A DNA stretch of 60,453 bases from Acetobacterium malicum subsp. dehalogenans DSM 11527 (GTDB taxonomy: Bacteria > Bacillota > Clostridia > Eubacteriales > Eubacteriaceae), in the NCBI RefSeq assembly GCF_000472665.1, contig NZ_AXAC01000030.1, forward strand, positions 1 through 60,453, read 5' to 3'. Position numbers and translations under genes: made by a program. The notes beneath the pieces were generated by a model that was given only the letters and a program-made list of their open reading frames with translations, did not search any database and was not told the DNA's origin. Within the stretch, counting starts at the first letter, position 1, and the number at the start of each line of letters is the position of its first letter. Below, in pieces: positions 44,895 through 55,287 of this stretch.

Positions 44895-45200
44895 TTACAT
44901 AGAGGCAGCTAAGCCAAACAGCGCAACTAAAGCAACAATTGCAATGACCGCAAAGACGATGTTAATAATAATCAGCACCAGACCGATTGTTTTTCCGGTT
45001 TTAGCTTTTTTATTATCCGGATCAGCAGCCAGTTCTTTTTTGCCATAAACAAAAGCCATAATAGCAGTAACCAGACCAGCCAGACTGACAATCGATGCGA
45101 TGGTACTTAGTCCAACTGTTGTTAAAATAATGTTGACACCAATGCAGATTAAAGAAATCATGCCAAAGGTGAACCCCTTCATTCCATCTTCAAAACTCAT
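44895..45200 (-). CDS. small membrane protein, DUF4190-like
   Basis: 101 residues with three or four hydrophobic segments and a polar loop KKELAADPDNKKAKTGK, the layout of DUF4190-type proteins (a glycine-rich start, K.ALG....). Function unknown. AAGGAG precedes the ATG. Confidence 0.6.
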   Translation of the reverse strand: MSFEDGMKGFTFGMISLICIGVNIILTTVGLSTIASIVSLAGLVTAIMAFVYGKKELAADPDNKKAKTGKTIGLVLIIINIVFAVIAIVALVALFGLAASM

Positions 45201-45408
45201 AATGATACTCCTTCCCTATTTCAAAATTGTTTCTGAGTTGATTATACCCGAAAAGAACTTGGGTAAACGACTAATTTATTAGAAAAATCAAAATTTAACA
45301 AATTTTAACAGTTGGGAAACTACTCTACGGGGAGGTTTTTCAGCGACCTGACCAGGACCTTGTGATAGTCAGATCGCCGACAGACTGGATTAAAAAACAT
45401 TTTTCGGC

Positions 45409-45421
45409 TATAATGAAGCCA
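45409..45421 (+). promoter_or_regulatory. -10 hexamer six bases from a start codon (leaderless helicase mRNA?)
   Basis: TATAAT at 45409-45414 is followed after six bases by the ATG at 45421. There is no Shine-Dalgarno sequence and no other start in frame since the TAA at 45391. The -35 is weak (TGGATT, 17 bp upstream). Transcription may begin on the ATG itself. Confidence 0.45.
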
Positions 45422-47574
45422 TGAAAAATTTTGAGACATTTAAACAATCTTATCAAATAAAACTGAATCCCCAGCAGGAACAGGCGGTGGTTCGGACCCG
45501 GGGCCAAAGTCTGCTGCTGGCGGTGCCGGGCAGCGGCAAAACCACGGTGATCATCTGCCGGATTGCCTATCTGCTGAGGGTCGAGCGCATCGATCCGGGG
45601 GCGATCCTGACCCTGACTTTCAGCCGCATGGGGGCCCGGGATCTGAAAGCCCGTTACAGCAAAATGTTTGGCGAATCCCAGGCGGAAACCCTCCACTTCA
45701 GCACCATCCACAGTTTTGCTCTGGGGGTAATCCGATACTATGAACGGAGTTACCGGCGCCGCGCTCATTCCGTGCTGGCCAACACCACTCCGGTGATCCG
45801 GGAGCTGTACCGACAACTGTTTCAGGAGCATCCCGGAGAAATTGAGTTGGCGGAAATCTGTCAGCGGATTGGTTTCTGCAAAAACATGATGCTGACCGAG
45901 GCGGAAATAAAATTGCTGCCAAGTCTGGAGGTTGATTTCCTGCAAATCTATGAAGCTTACGAAAACCATAAACTCAAAGAACAGTTGATGGATTTTGATG
46001 ATATCTTGAAATATGCCTGGGGTCTCCTGAAAAAATATCCCGAGATGCTGGCCTTTTTTCAGAACAAATATCCCTATATTCATTTGGATGAAGCCCAGGA
46101 TACTTCAAAGATTCAGTTCAAAATCATTGAGTTGTTAACCGGGGAAACTGGAAACCTGTTTATGGTCGGGGATGAGGATCAGAGTATCTACGGTTTTCGG
46201 GGGGCCTTTCCTGAATCGTTGCTGACCTTTAAAGAAACCTGGCCCCAGGGTGAGGTCCTGTTAATGGAAACCAATTACCGCAGTACCCGGCAGATTGTCG
46301 ACAAGGCCAATGCCTTTATCAAGCTGAACCATGAGCGCTATCAAAAAGAAATGGTGGTGCCTGATAGTAATGCGTTTACCGGCGTGCCAATTGCCCGGGA
46401 ATGGGTAGAATCCAGTGAAGCCCAATACCAGCTGATTATCGCAGCGATTCGCCGGGAAGGTAAAGAAATTGCCGTGCTCTACCGCAACAATGAGTCAGCC
46501 ATTCCGCTGGTTGATCTGCTCGATGAGGCCGGGATCGCTTATCATATCAAGGAACACAATCCCCAGTTTTTTGGCCATTTTTTAATCAAGGATATTCGCC
46601 TCTTTCATCAGTTTGCCGATAATCCCGGGGATCTCGATTTATTTACCCAGGTTTACTATAAGATGGATGCGGCGATATCCCGGGATACCATTAAGCAGCT
46701 GGGTCAGCAGATGAAGTCCGGGGAAAATGCCTTTGATGCTTTGATCCGGATCAGCGGCGAACGGGCCTGGCAGGTTAAACGGCTCAAAGATCTCAAAGCC
46801 GGGTTCAAAAATCTCAAAACAGCGCCGCCCCAGAAAGGTATCGGGATGATTCTCGATGATCTGGGCTATCGGTCCTATCTGAATTTCCGGATCAGTTCCG
46901 GGCAATCCGAAGAAAATATTGAACAAAAGCTGGCAGTGCTGAAGATTCTTGGTGGTCGCGTCCCCAGTTTTTCGGCCTTTTTCGACAAACTGGAAATGCT
47001 GGCCGAAAAGCTGCAGGAACCGCAGACCAAAAAAGCGAAGATCCCCCGGGTAACCCTGTCCACCCTTCATTCCAGCAAGGGTCTGGAGTTTGAAAAGGTC
47101 TTTATCATTGATGCCACCGAAGGGCAGATCCCCAATGTTGCCAACGCCGCGGAAGATGCCAAGGCCTATGCTGAAGAAGTCCGGCTTTTTTATGTGGGGG
47201 CCACCCGGGCTAAACAGGAGCTGATTTTTCTGTGCGTCAAACACCGGGATAAGGATATCAAACCATCGCCGTTTATTTCCTATTTAATTGACGGCCTGCC
47301 CCGGAAGAAAACGCCGGTGGAAAAACCGGGGCTCCGGCACCGCGAGAGTTTTGGCCGTCAGCAGGGTAAATGGCAGGACTATCATGCCAGTGTTGCCAGC
47401 AGCGCCACCGTTGATCTGCAGGCCTATCAGCAAGGACGAGTGGTGATCCATCAGCGCTTTGGGGCGGGCACCATCCTGACCCGCAATGGCGATATAGCCT
47501 GTATCTTTTTTGAAACCGCCGGGGAAAAGAAAATGAATCTGGCCGTCTGTGTGGACAATGGTGTGATTAAATGA
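45421..47574 (+). CDS. UvrD/Rep-type DNA helicase
   Basis: 717 residues, superfamily 1A. Motifs: AVPGSGKTT (Walker A, near 36), LTFSRMGA, HLDEAQDTS, GDEDQSIYGFRGA, NYRST, STLHSSKGLEF and FYVGATRAK. A C-terminal domain (VVIHQRFGAGTI...) resembles the Tudor-like tail of PcrA. Roles in repair or RNA-polymerase-linked unwinding are usual. It is shorter in its 2B region than PcrA. The start is discussed at 45409. Confidence 0.9.
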   Translation: MKNFETFKQSYQIKLNPQQEQAVVRTRGQSLLLAVPGSGKTTVIICRIAYLLRVERIDPGAILTLTFSRMGARDLKARYSKMFGESQAETLHFSTIHSFALGVIRYYERSYRRRAHSVLANTTPVIRELYRQLFQEHPGEIELAEICQRIGFCKNMMLTEAEIKLLPSLEVDFLQIYEAYENHKLKEQLMDFDDILKYAWGLLKKYPEMLAFFQNKYPYIHLDEAQDTSKIQFKIIELLTGETGNLFMVGDEDQSIYGFRGAFPESLLTFKETWPQGEVLLMETNYRSTRQIVDKANAFIKLNHERYQKEMVVPDSNAFTGVPIAREWVESSEAQYQLIIAAIRREGKEIAVLYRNNESAIPLVDLLDEAGIAYHIKEHNPQFFGHFLIKDIRLFHQFADNPGDLDLFTQVYYKMDAAISRDTIKQLGQQMKSGENAFDALIRISGERAWQVKRLKDLKAGFKNLKTAPPQKGIGMILDDLGYRSYLNFRISSGQSEENIEQKLAVLKILGGRVPSFSAFFDKLEMLAEKLQEPQTKKAKIPRVTLSTLHSSKGLEFEKVFIIDATEGQIPNVANAAEDAKAYAEEVRLFYVGATRAKQELIFLCVKHRDKDIKPSPFISYLIDGLPRKKTPVEKPGLRHRESFGRQQGKWQDYHASVASSATVDLQAYQQGRVVIHQRFGAGTILTRNGDIACIFFETAGEKKMNLAVCVDNGVIK

Positions 47575-47580
47575 TGGGTC

Positions 47581-47609
47581 TTGACAAAAATAAAAATTAG
47601 GGCTATACT
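47581..47609 (+). promoter_or_regulatory. promoter of the T-box leader
   Basis: TTGACA (47581-47586) and TATACT (47604-47609), spacer 17 bp, seven bases after the helicase stop. Confidence 0.85.
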
Positions 47610-47619
47610 CAGAAAAAAC

Positions 47620-47902
47620 AAACCGGTGATGGTGGAGTAAAGTCAGCAGCGCATTTAAAGCGAGTCGGGGGTGGTGAGAGCCTGACAGGAAGCGGACTGG
47701 CATAATGGGCACCTGAGGGTGTGAGGAAAGGGCAAGGCCTGAGTATTTCACAACGTTTCATCAACGTTAAGGGATGGCAGATGTGATGGCATTTGCAGAT
47801 AAAGTGCACAGGCAAAAATTAGCCTGTGAATAAAGGTGGTACCGTGGGTTATTTTGACTCATCCTTTTATTGTTGTAGACAATAAGGGATGGGTCTTTTT
47901 TA
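47620..47902 (+). promoter_or_regulatory. T-box riboswitch before phenylacetate-CoA ligase
   Basis: The T-box core AAGGTGGTACCGTG is at 47833-47846. Upstream stem I has AGTA (loop E side) near 47636, the distal GGTGGTGAGAGCC, and AGTC/GACT closing above the specifier loop. On its 3' side TAATGGGCACC puts TGG plus one purine before the basal CACC, so Trp is my best reading of the specifier (GGC is an alternative). Uncharged tRNA should stabilise the antiterminator and switch the ligase on. Confidence 0.88.
47856..47902 (+). terminator. T-box-controlled terminator
   Basis: GACTCATCCTTTTATTG pairs with CAATAAGGGATGGGTC (with G-U pairs), then T6, overlapping the region after the T-box core as expected. 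Confidence 0.85.
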
Positions 47903-47927
47903 TTTTGAAAGAAAGAGGCACAAGCCA

Positions 47928-49157
47928 ATGGAAACATTAAAAAACTTACAAGGTCTGGTCAAGCGACTGGAAGAAAAAAGTCCTTTTTATCAGCAACGTT
48001 TTAAGGAAGCGGGGATTGTGGCGGACGATATTAAAACGATGGCGGATTTTGAGCAGCTGCCCTTCACCGATAAGGGCGATCTGCGCAATGCCTACCCCCT
48101 CGGTTTGCAGGCGGTGCCGGACAGCGAGGTGGTACGGATTCATTCTTCATCAGGAACCACCGGTCAGCCGGTGATCATTCCCTATACCGCCGGTGACGTG
48201 GCTGACTGGGCGGAAATGTTCGCCCGTTGTTATCAGTATGCCGGGATGACCGAGGAAGATCGGATCCAGATTACCCCCGGCTATGGTCTCTGGACTGCCG
48301 GCATCGGCTTTCAGGCTGGAGCCGAGAAAATGGGAGCCATGGCGATTCCGATGGGGCCGGGGAACACCCAGAAACAATTGCAGATGATGGTCGATTTAAA
48401 AGCTACGGTGCTGGCATCAACCTCATCCTATGCGCTGCTACTGGCCGAAGCGGTGGCCAACCAGAAGCTGGGCGATCAGATCCATTTAAAACGCGGCGTG
48501 ATCGGATCGGAACGCTGGGGCGACAAGATGCGTAGCCGAATTGCCGAAGAACTGGGGATTGAGCTGTTTGATATTTATGGCCTCACCGAAATCTATGGTC
48601 CCGGTATATCCATCGACTGCAGTGAACATGACGGACTTCATTACTGGTCCGATTATCTGTATTTTGAAATTCTCGACCAGGAAACATTAAAACCGGTACC
48701 GATGGGGGAATATGGCGAACTGGTGATTACGACTTTCCGGAAGGAGGGGGCACCGTTGTTGCGCTATCGGACCCATGATATCACCCGCTTTATTCCCGGT
48801 CCTTGTGCCTGTGGCTCCGTCCATCCCCGCCATGACCGGATCATTGGCCGCACTGACGACATGGTAAAGGTCAAGGGCGTTAATATTTATCCCGGTCAGA
48901 TCGATGAGCTTTTAAAAACCGTGGATGGAGTCAGCAGTGAATATCTGGTCACGGTGGATCATCAGGACGGCAAAGACTGTGTTTTCCTGGCTTTTGAAAT
49001 TCTCAACGGGGTGGATAAACAGGATATTGAGACCGCGGTGAAACGGCAGTTTAAATCCCGGGTGGGTTTGAGCGTTATTCCCATGGCCGGCCCGATTGGA
49101 TCGCTGCCCCGTTCCGAGAAAAAAAGCGTTCGGATCATCGATCGCCGCTTCAGTTGA
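47928..49157 (+). CDS. paaK: phenylacetate-CoA ligase-type aryl-CoA synthetase
   Basis: About 409 residues of the adenylate-forming PaaK family. IHSSSGTTGQPVIIPYT near 80 binds ATP; DIYGLTEIYGPG and GELVITT, YRTHD follow. ATG 47928 has AGAGG nine bases upstream; the longer frame from 47889 lies in the terminator. It makes aryl-acetyl-CoA from arylacetate. T-box control means it is turned on when an amino acid (likely Trp) is short, which fits salvage of aryl acids to amino acids by reductive carboxylation better than breakdown. Confidence 0.88.
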   Translation: METLKNLQGLVKRLEEKSPFYQQRFKEAGIVADDIKTMADFEQLPFTDKGDLRNAYPLGLQAVPDSEVVRIHSSSGTTGQPVIIPYTAGDVADWAEMFARCYQYAGMTEEDRIQITPGYGLWTAGIGFQAGAEKMGAMAIPMGPGNTQKQLQMMVDLKATVLASTSSYALLLAEAVANQKLGDQIHLKRGVIGSERWGDKMRSRIAEELGIELFDIYGLTEIYGPGISIDCSEHDGLHYWSDYLYFEILDQETLKPVPMGEYGELVITTFRKEGAPLLRYRTHDITRFIPGPCACGSVHPRHDRIIGRTDDMVKVKGVNIYPGQIDELLKTVDGVSSEYLVTVDHQDGKDCVFLAFEILNGVDKQDIETAVKRQFKSRVGLSVIPMAGPIGSLPRSEKKSVRIIDRRFS

Positions 49158-49230
49158 GTTTGCATCATTGGAAATGTCTGACCATCAGGCATTTGAAAAA
49201 AGCAGCATTTAAAAAATTTACCGGGAAAAA

Positions 49231-49259
49231 TTGATTTTTTATCTGGGATTGGTTATAAT
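49231..49259 (+). promoter_or_regulatory. promoter of the DUF6440-like gene
   Basis: TTGATT (49231-49236) and TATAAT (49254-49259), spacer 17 bp. Confidence 0.7.
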
Positions 49260-49299
49260 GAAATCGGCCACCTTGATTTAAGAGGAGAAAAGGATAAAA

Positions 49300-49494
49300 A
49301 TGAAAACAAAAAAGCAAAAGAAAAACCGATTTAAAATCGTCCTCAACGAACCCACCGGAGAGACTTCCGGGTGTAAAGTCATTGAAGATACTGAAACGGG
49401 AATCAACTATTTATACCATTTTGATGAATTTGGCGGCGGACTCACTGTACTGATTGATGAAGAAGGTGAACCCTTAATTGCCCCTGAAAAATAA
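49300..49494 (+). CDS. small DUF6440-like protein
   Basis: 64 residues. RFKIVLNEPTGETSG, then IEDTETGINYLYHFDEFGGGL and a Pro/Ile ending match the pattern of the DUF6440 family (DKETGVNYLF...GGLTPLLD..G.P). Function unknown. AGGAG precedes the ATG and it has its own promoter. Confidence 0.65.
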   Translation: MKTKKQKKNRFKIVLNEPTGETSGCKVIEDTETGINYLYHFDEFGGGLTVLIDEEGEPLIAPEK

Positions 49495-49653
49495 AATAGC
49501 ACCAGGCCCTGGAAGAGATTTTCTTTTTCAGGGCTTTTGTATGTAATTTATTCCTGGCAAAAGTTTATTTGCGGAAATTAGGTGTATAAACAAGAATAGG
49601 GGTACTGTGAGCTTCGCTGTCGATCAGTTTTGCAAGTGCCGGAGAAACAATAA

Positions 49654-50958
<1,305 letters not shown>

Positions 50959-50983
50959 AAAACAGAAATAAGGAAGTGAGACT

Positions 50984-52417
50984 ATGTACTTAAAAGGATT
51001 GGGCATCGCCTGCCATCCGCCGGTTTTGATACCGGAGGTTGGGGAAGGCCGAGAAAATGAAGCGGAAAAAACGATTCGGGGATTACGGGATCTGGCCCTG
51101 AAGGTGGCCGAAATCAAGCCGGAAGTGATTGTCTGCATTACGCCCCACGGCAACGTCTTCCGGGACGGGGTAGCGGTGGTTTATGAAAACCAGATGAAGG
51201 GTGATCTGCGAAATTTTGGACATCCCGAAATAACGATGGAAAAAGATTGCGACATGGGGCTTCTGGATGAGCTGAATATGGGCTTTGGAAAAAATAATTG
51301 TCACACCATTTTCTTGAATCATAAAATCGCCAAAGAATATAAAATCAGCCTCGACCTCGATCATGGGGTGCTGGTGCCCCTTTATTTTATCGAAAAATAC
51401 TATCGCACCTACAAAATCGTTCATATTACCATCGGCGAGCTGAGCCTGATTGAACTTTATAAAATGGGGAAGGTGATCCGGGAAGCCATTGAAGCCCGGG
51501 GCAAAGAAGCGATGATTCTGGCTTCGGCTGATCTTTCCCATTGTCTCAAGGATGAAGGGCCTTATGCTTTTAATCCGATGGGACCGCTGTTTGATGAAAA
51601 TATTGTCAACGGTATTAAAGATAAGAATTACTACTCCATTTTGACCGTTCCCCACCAGGTCTACGAACCGGCTGGCCAATGCGGTTTAAAACCGATTATT
51701 ATGGGATTGGGCGCCACCGACGGTCTGGATACCGAAGCCACGGTCTTTTCCTATGAAGGCCCTTTTGGGGTGGGGTACATGTCAGCTTTCATCGATTTGA
51801 CTGATCAGAAAATTCCCAGCCTGCTGGATCGCTATGAAGCCGATAAAATGCTTTCCTATAAAGAAAGGCGTTCCAACGAAAGTCCCTTTGTGGCTCTGGC
51901 CCGGGCCACCATCAATACCTGGGTGCAACGGGGCCGGAAGCTGAATTTTGATCATTACAAAAATCAGGTTGACATCGAAGCCGATGTGCTGGGCGAACTG
52001 GAAAACAATCAGGCCGGAGTTTTTGTCTCCCTCCATCAGCATGGCGAATTGCGTGGCTGTATTGGTACCACCGGACCAGTGACCGAAAATATCGCCCAGG
52101 AGATCATCCGCAATGCCATTGAGGCGTCAACCTATGATCCCCGCTTTATGCCGGTGGAAGAACAGGAACTGATGGATCTGGAAATCAAGGTCGATGTGCT
52201 GGGCGTCGCGGAACCGGTCAATAGTATCGCTGAACTGGATGCGAAGAAATACGGGGTCATTGTCGAGAAGGACCTCCACCGCGGTCTGTTGCTACCTGAT
52301 CTGGAGGGGGTCAATACCCCGGAAGAACAGATTGCCATCGCCAAAAGAAAAGCTGGCATCCCCGAAAGCGACAGCGATGTGATGCTGCAGCGCTTCCAGG
52401 TGATCCGGCATCAGTAA
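50984..52417 (+). CDS. fused Memo-AMMECR1 (AmmeMemoRadiSam B-A) protein
   Basis: 477 residues. The first 265 are a Memo/extradiol-dioxygenase-like domain (CHPPVLIPEVG, PHG, LDHGVLVPLYF, ASADLSH). The last 180 are AMMECR1 (FVALARATINTWV, GVFVSLHQHGELRGCIGTT). In many anaerobes these two and a radical SAM protein form the AmmeMemoRadiSam set. The radical SAM gene is not in the window. The biochemical product is unknown. Confidence 0.9.
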   Translation: MYLKGLGIACHPPVLIPEVGEGRENEAEKTIRGLRDLALKVAEIKPEVIVCITPHGNVFRDGVAVVYENQMKGDLRNFGHPEITMEKDCDMGLLDELNMGFGKNNCHTIFLNHKIAKEYKISLDLDHGVLVPLYFIEKYYRTYKIVHITIGELSLIELYKMGKVIREAIEARGKEAMILASADLSHCLKDEGPYAFNPMGPLFDENIVNGIKDKNYYSILTVPHQVYEPAGQCGLKPIIMGLGATDGLDTEATVFSYEGPFGVGYMSAFIDLTDQKIPSLLDRYEADKMLSYKERRSNESPFVALARATINTWVQRGRKLNFDHYKNQVDIEADVLGELENNQAGVFVSLHQHGELRGCIGTTGPVTENIAQEIIRNAIEASTYDPRFMPVEEQELMDLEIKVDVLGVAEPVNSIAELDAKKYGVIVEKDLHRGLLLPDLEGVNTPEEQIAIAKRKAGIPESDSDVMLQRFQVIRHQ

Positions 52418-52497
52418 GCGTTAAAAGCTGCTATTAAATAATATCAAAACTGCAGATCCGATCATAAGGTTATCGTTGTTCGATGTTTAGCAGTTGC

Positions 52498-53616
52498 CTA
52501 ATCAGCATTCTTGAGCAGTGCTAAAAGCTTGGAAAAGGCGACCGGCAGAGCCAGGTCATCAATCTGGGGCAGGGCTTTAAAGGCCGTTTGATGATCAGAT
52601 TGTGGTGCCCCCAGGGCGGAGATAAAATACGGGTGGGACGCTGTTTCGCTGACCATGCTGTCCAGATTAAAACGATAGACCGACATCTCCCAGATGATAT
52701 GGGAGAAAACGTGGCGGCTAGTGCCAATAAAAATAGGTTCATTAAGCTCGGGGAAATTTTCTCCGAGCTTTTTTTTGATATCCTGGCCGTTACCGACCGT
52801 GGTTTCGACAATCGGAAAGGACCACATCCCTGATAACAGACCGGCATCAGGCCGGCGTACAAAAAACAGGCAGCCGTTTTGGGTGACGATACCAACCTCC
52901 ATTTTTTGGGTGAGCTGCTTCGTTTTTTTCTTTTTCACCGGGAGTTGCCCGGTGGTTCCGGCAGTATGACTTTGACAGCCGCTGCGGATCGGGCAAAGCA
53001 GGCATTTGGGGCTTTGCGGGGTACAGATCAGGGCCCCCAGTTCCATCAATGCTTCATTAAAATCCCCGGCGGCTTCCGGCAGAATGCTTTCAATCCAGCG
53101 GGTCATCTGTTTTTTAGTTTTGGCATCACCGATATCAGCAAAGCTGTTGCAGAAACGGCTGATCACCCGGAGGACATTGCCATCCACCGCACTGACCGGC
53201 TCATTAAAGGCAATGCTGGCGATGGCACCGCCGGTATAGGGGCCAATCCCCGGGAGCTTGATCAGTTCGGCAAAGTTGTCCGGCATCAGGCCGTCATAGT
53301 CCGCAACAATGATGCGGGCCGCCTGATGAAGGTTGCGGGCCCGGGAATAATAACCCAATCCTTCCCAGGCTTTAATCACCTCATCAACGGGGGCCAGGGC
53401 CAGTGAAAAAACAGTGGGAAAGCTGTCTATAAATCGGTTATAAAAGGGTATTAATGTATCAATCTGGGTTTGCTGGGCCATAATTTCCGAGATCCAGATA
53501 AAATAGGGATCTCTGGTGCGGCGAAAGGGCAGATCCCGTTTGGCTTTTTCAAACCATTTGAGCAGATCAGTCTGCAATATTTCAACCAGCTGGTGATTTA
53601 TTTTTGTATCAAGCAT
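52498..53616 (-). CDS. mutY: A/G-specific adenine glycosylase MutY
   Basis: 372 residues. Helix-hairpin-helix LPGIGPYTGGAIAS with the catalytic Asp in SAVDGNVLRV; [4Fe-4S] cysteines C-x6-C-x2-C-x5-C (CTPQSPKCLLCPIRSGC); C-terminal NUDIX-like domain for recognising 8-oxoG. It removes A opposite 8-oxoguanine. GGAG precedes the ATG. Confidence 0.95.
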   Translation of the reverse strand: MLDTKINHQLVEILQTDLLKWFEKAKRDLPFRRTRDPYFIWISEIMAQQTQIDTLIPFYNRFIDSFPTVFSLALAPVDEVIKAWEGLGYYSRARNLHQAARIIVADYDGLMPDNFAELIKLPGIGPYTGGAIASIAFNEPVSAVDGNVLRVISRFCNSFADIGDAKTKKQMTRWIESILPEAAGDFNEALMELGALICTPQSPKCLLCPIRSGCQSHTAGTTGQLPVKKKKTKQLTQKMEVGIVTQNGCLFFVRRPDAGLLSGMWSFPIVETTVGNGQDIKKKLGENFPELNEPIFIGTSRHVFSHIIWEMSVYRFNLDSMVSETASHPYFISALGAPQSDHQTAFKALPQIDDLALPVAFSKLLALLKNAD

Positions 53617-53827
53617 AAGGTCTCCGTTCGTTTAAAATTCATTCATTTTAAAGCACAAGATGTAGTATAAAACAGTTTCCTAAAAACTAGCTTATCCGGG
53701 TAGAATCAATAAAAAATAGCCAGGACAAGAATTTACCCCAACCCCCATTATGGCATTAGAATGGGCTAAAACATGGTTTGTAATTGGGATGGTGTCACCA
53801 TTTGCACCCTCAAAAGCCACAAAAAAC

Positions 53828-53856
53828 TTGACATGGAATGGGTAGGATGGTAAACT
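53828..53856 (+). promoter_or_regulatory. promoter of the G5/3D protein
   Basis: TTGACA (53828-53833) and TAAACT (53851-53856), spacer 17 bp. The rest of the 53.6-53.9-kb gap shows no riboswitch I can identify. Confidence 0.7.
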
Positions 53857-53916
53857 TGCTGTAACAAACGTGTAACTTTTATTTATGCAATTTAGACAAA
53901 ATGAAAGGTATTATTT

Positions 53917-54993
53917 ATGAATAGAGAGAGAGAAACCGGTGGTTTTCTAAAGAAATATCCCGGCGTTAAGATCGGAATCATTGCCTTGATTTTGCTTCTC
54001 GTTGTGGGTGTTTCCAGTGCTTTTACCGTTGAAAAAGAAGTTCAGGTTAACTTCGAAGGCAAGGTATACACTGCCAATGGAAAATTGCTCGAATCCCTGG
54101 AGGAAGTTCTGATCGCTAATGATCTTCCGGTCAGTGACGAATATAAATACAGTACACCGTTGACAACCTTGTTCAAGGATGTCATTGATGTAACAATTGA
54201 AGAGAAAGTTTCCGGAAAGATTCTGGTTGATGGTAAAACGATTAGCTACTTGTCCGGTGGTGCAACGGTTGGCGATGTCTTGGAAGAAAATGGGGTCAAA
54301 CCCGATGAGGACGATAAGGTTGAACCGGGAAGTAACAGCCCGTTGACCGAAAAAACCGGCGATATCAAAGTAACCCGGATTTCTTATGTGGAATCAACTG
54401 GCATTAAAGATGTACCAATGAAGGCTACTATTGTGGAAAATCCCGAATTACCAGCCGGAACAAGAATTGTTGTTCAGGTCGGACAGAACGGAAAAGCCAA
54501 CAAAAAAGAAAAGATCCGTTATGAAAATGGCGTCGAAGTCAGCCGGGAAGTCATCACCTGTGAAGTGATCATGCCGGCAGTGGAAGAAATTATTGAAGTA
54601 GGACCTTCGACGACGATTGTCATGCCTGAAGCCGTTGAGGTTACATCGGTTACCGGAAATGTTAATGTCGAAAAAAGTGCGACTGGCGACGGTAGTACGT
54701 CGATCAATCAGGAAAGCGGTTTTAAAGGTAGCATGGTGGTCAGTGCCACCGCGTACACCGCCACCGGCAATAACACTGCGTCCGGAACTGTGCCGCAGTC
54801 TGGCCGAACGATTGCCACTTGGGGTGGAATACCCTTTGGAACTCAAGTTTATATTCCCGCTCTCGGAGGGATCTACACCGTTGAAGACCGGGGTGGAGCC
54901 GTCGGCTATGGCATTATCGATATTTATATGGATAGTGAAGAAGCGTGTGAGGCCTGGGGCAGACAGAACATTGAAATATACTTTGTCGAGTAA
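53917..54993 (+). CDS. DUF348/G5/3D-domain cell-wall protein (YabE-like)
   Basis: 358 residues. An N-terminal membrane anchor (20-40), two ubiquitin-like DUF348 modules (about 45-140), a G5 domain (about 145-225), a linker and a C-terminal 3D domain (ATAYTATG, GIIDIYM with conserved aspartates, AWGRQNIEIYFVE). This layout is that of YabE/Rpf-like cell-wall lytic or resuscitation factors. It acts outside the membrane on peptidoglycan. Confidence 0.85.
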   Translation: MNRERETGGFLKKYPGVKIGIIALILLLVVGVSSAFTVEKEVQVNFEGKVYTANGKLLESLEEVLIANDLPVSDEYKYSTPLTTLFKDVIDVTIEEKVSGKILVDGKTISYLSGGATVGDVLEENGVKPDEDDKVEPGSNSPLTEKTGDIKVTRISYVESTGIKDVPMKATIVENPELPAGTRIVVQVGQNGKANKKEKIRYENGVEVSREVITCEVIMPAVEEIIEVGPSTTIVMPEAVEVTSVTGNVNVEKSATGDGSTSINQESGFKGSMVVSATAYTATGNNTASGTVPQSGRTIATWGGIPFGTQVYIPALGGIYTVEDRGGAVGYGIIDIYMDSEEACEAWGRQNIEIYFVE

Positions 54994-55003
54994 AAAAAGT
55001 CAG

Positions 55004-55032
55004 GACGATGGGTAAAACCATCGTCTATTTTA
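55004..55032 (+). terminator. terminator after the 3D protein
   Basis: GACGATGG and CCATCGTC with a six-base loop, followed by TATTTT. Confidence 0.75.
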
Positions 55033-55206
55033 GTTCCTGAGTTTATCAATGACAGGCCTAGCGTCGGGGTGTGCCGGCGGTGCCTTAAATCCGTGATAAA
55101 GCCGCAAAAATGACTAGATCCCAGCCAGAAAACAAAGACGACGTTTACAGAAAAAAAGGACCACCAGTGATGTATTTCGAAAAAACATTATTCCTAAAAA
55201 ATACAC

Positions 55207-55236
55207 TTGTACTTTGTATACAAAGCTTGTTATACT
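55207..55236 (+). promoter_or_regulatory. ilvE promoter with 14-bp palindrome
   Basis: TTGTAC (55207-55212) and TATACT (55231-55236), spacer 18 bp. The spacer holds CTTTGTATACAAAG (55212-55225), a perfect palindrome. A repressor bound there would block RNA polymerase. The remaining intergenic sequence 55033-55200 holds nothing else I can name. Confidence 0.65.
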
Positions 55237-55287
55237 ACCTTCATACACGAAATAGCGCTTGTTTTGCTATGGAACTCGGAGGAAGAC

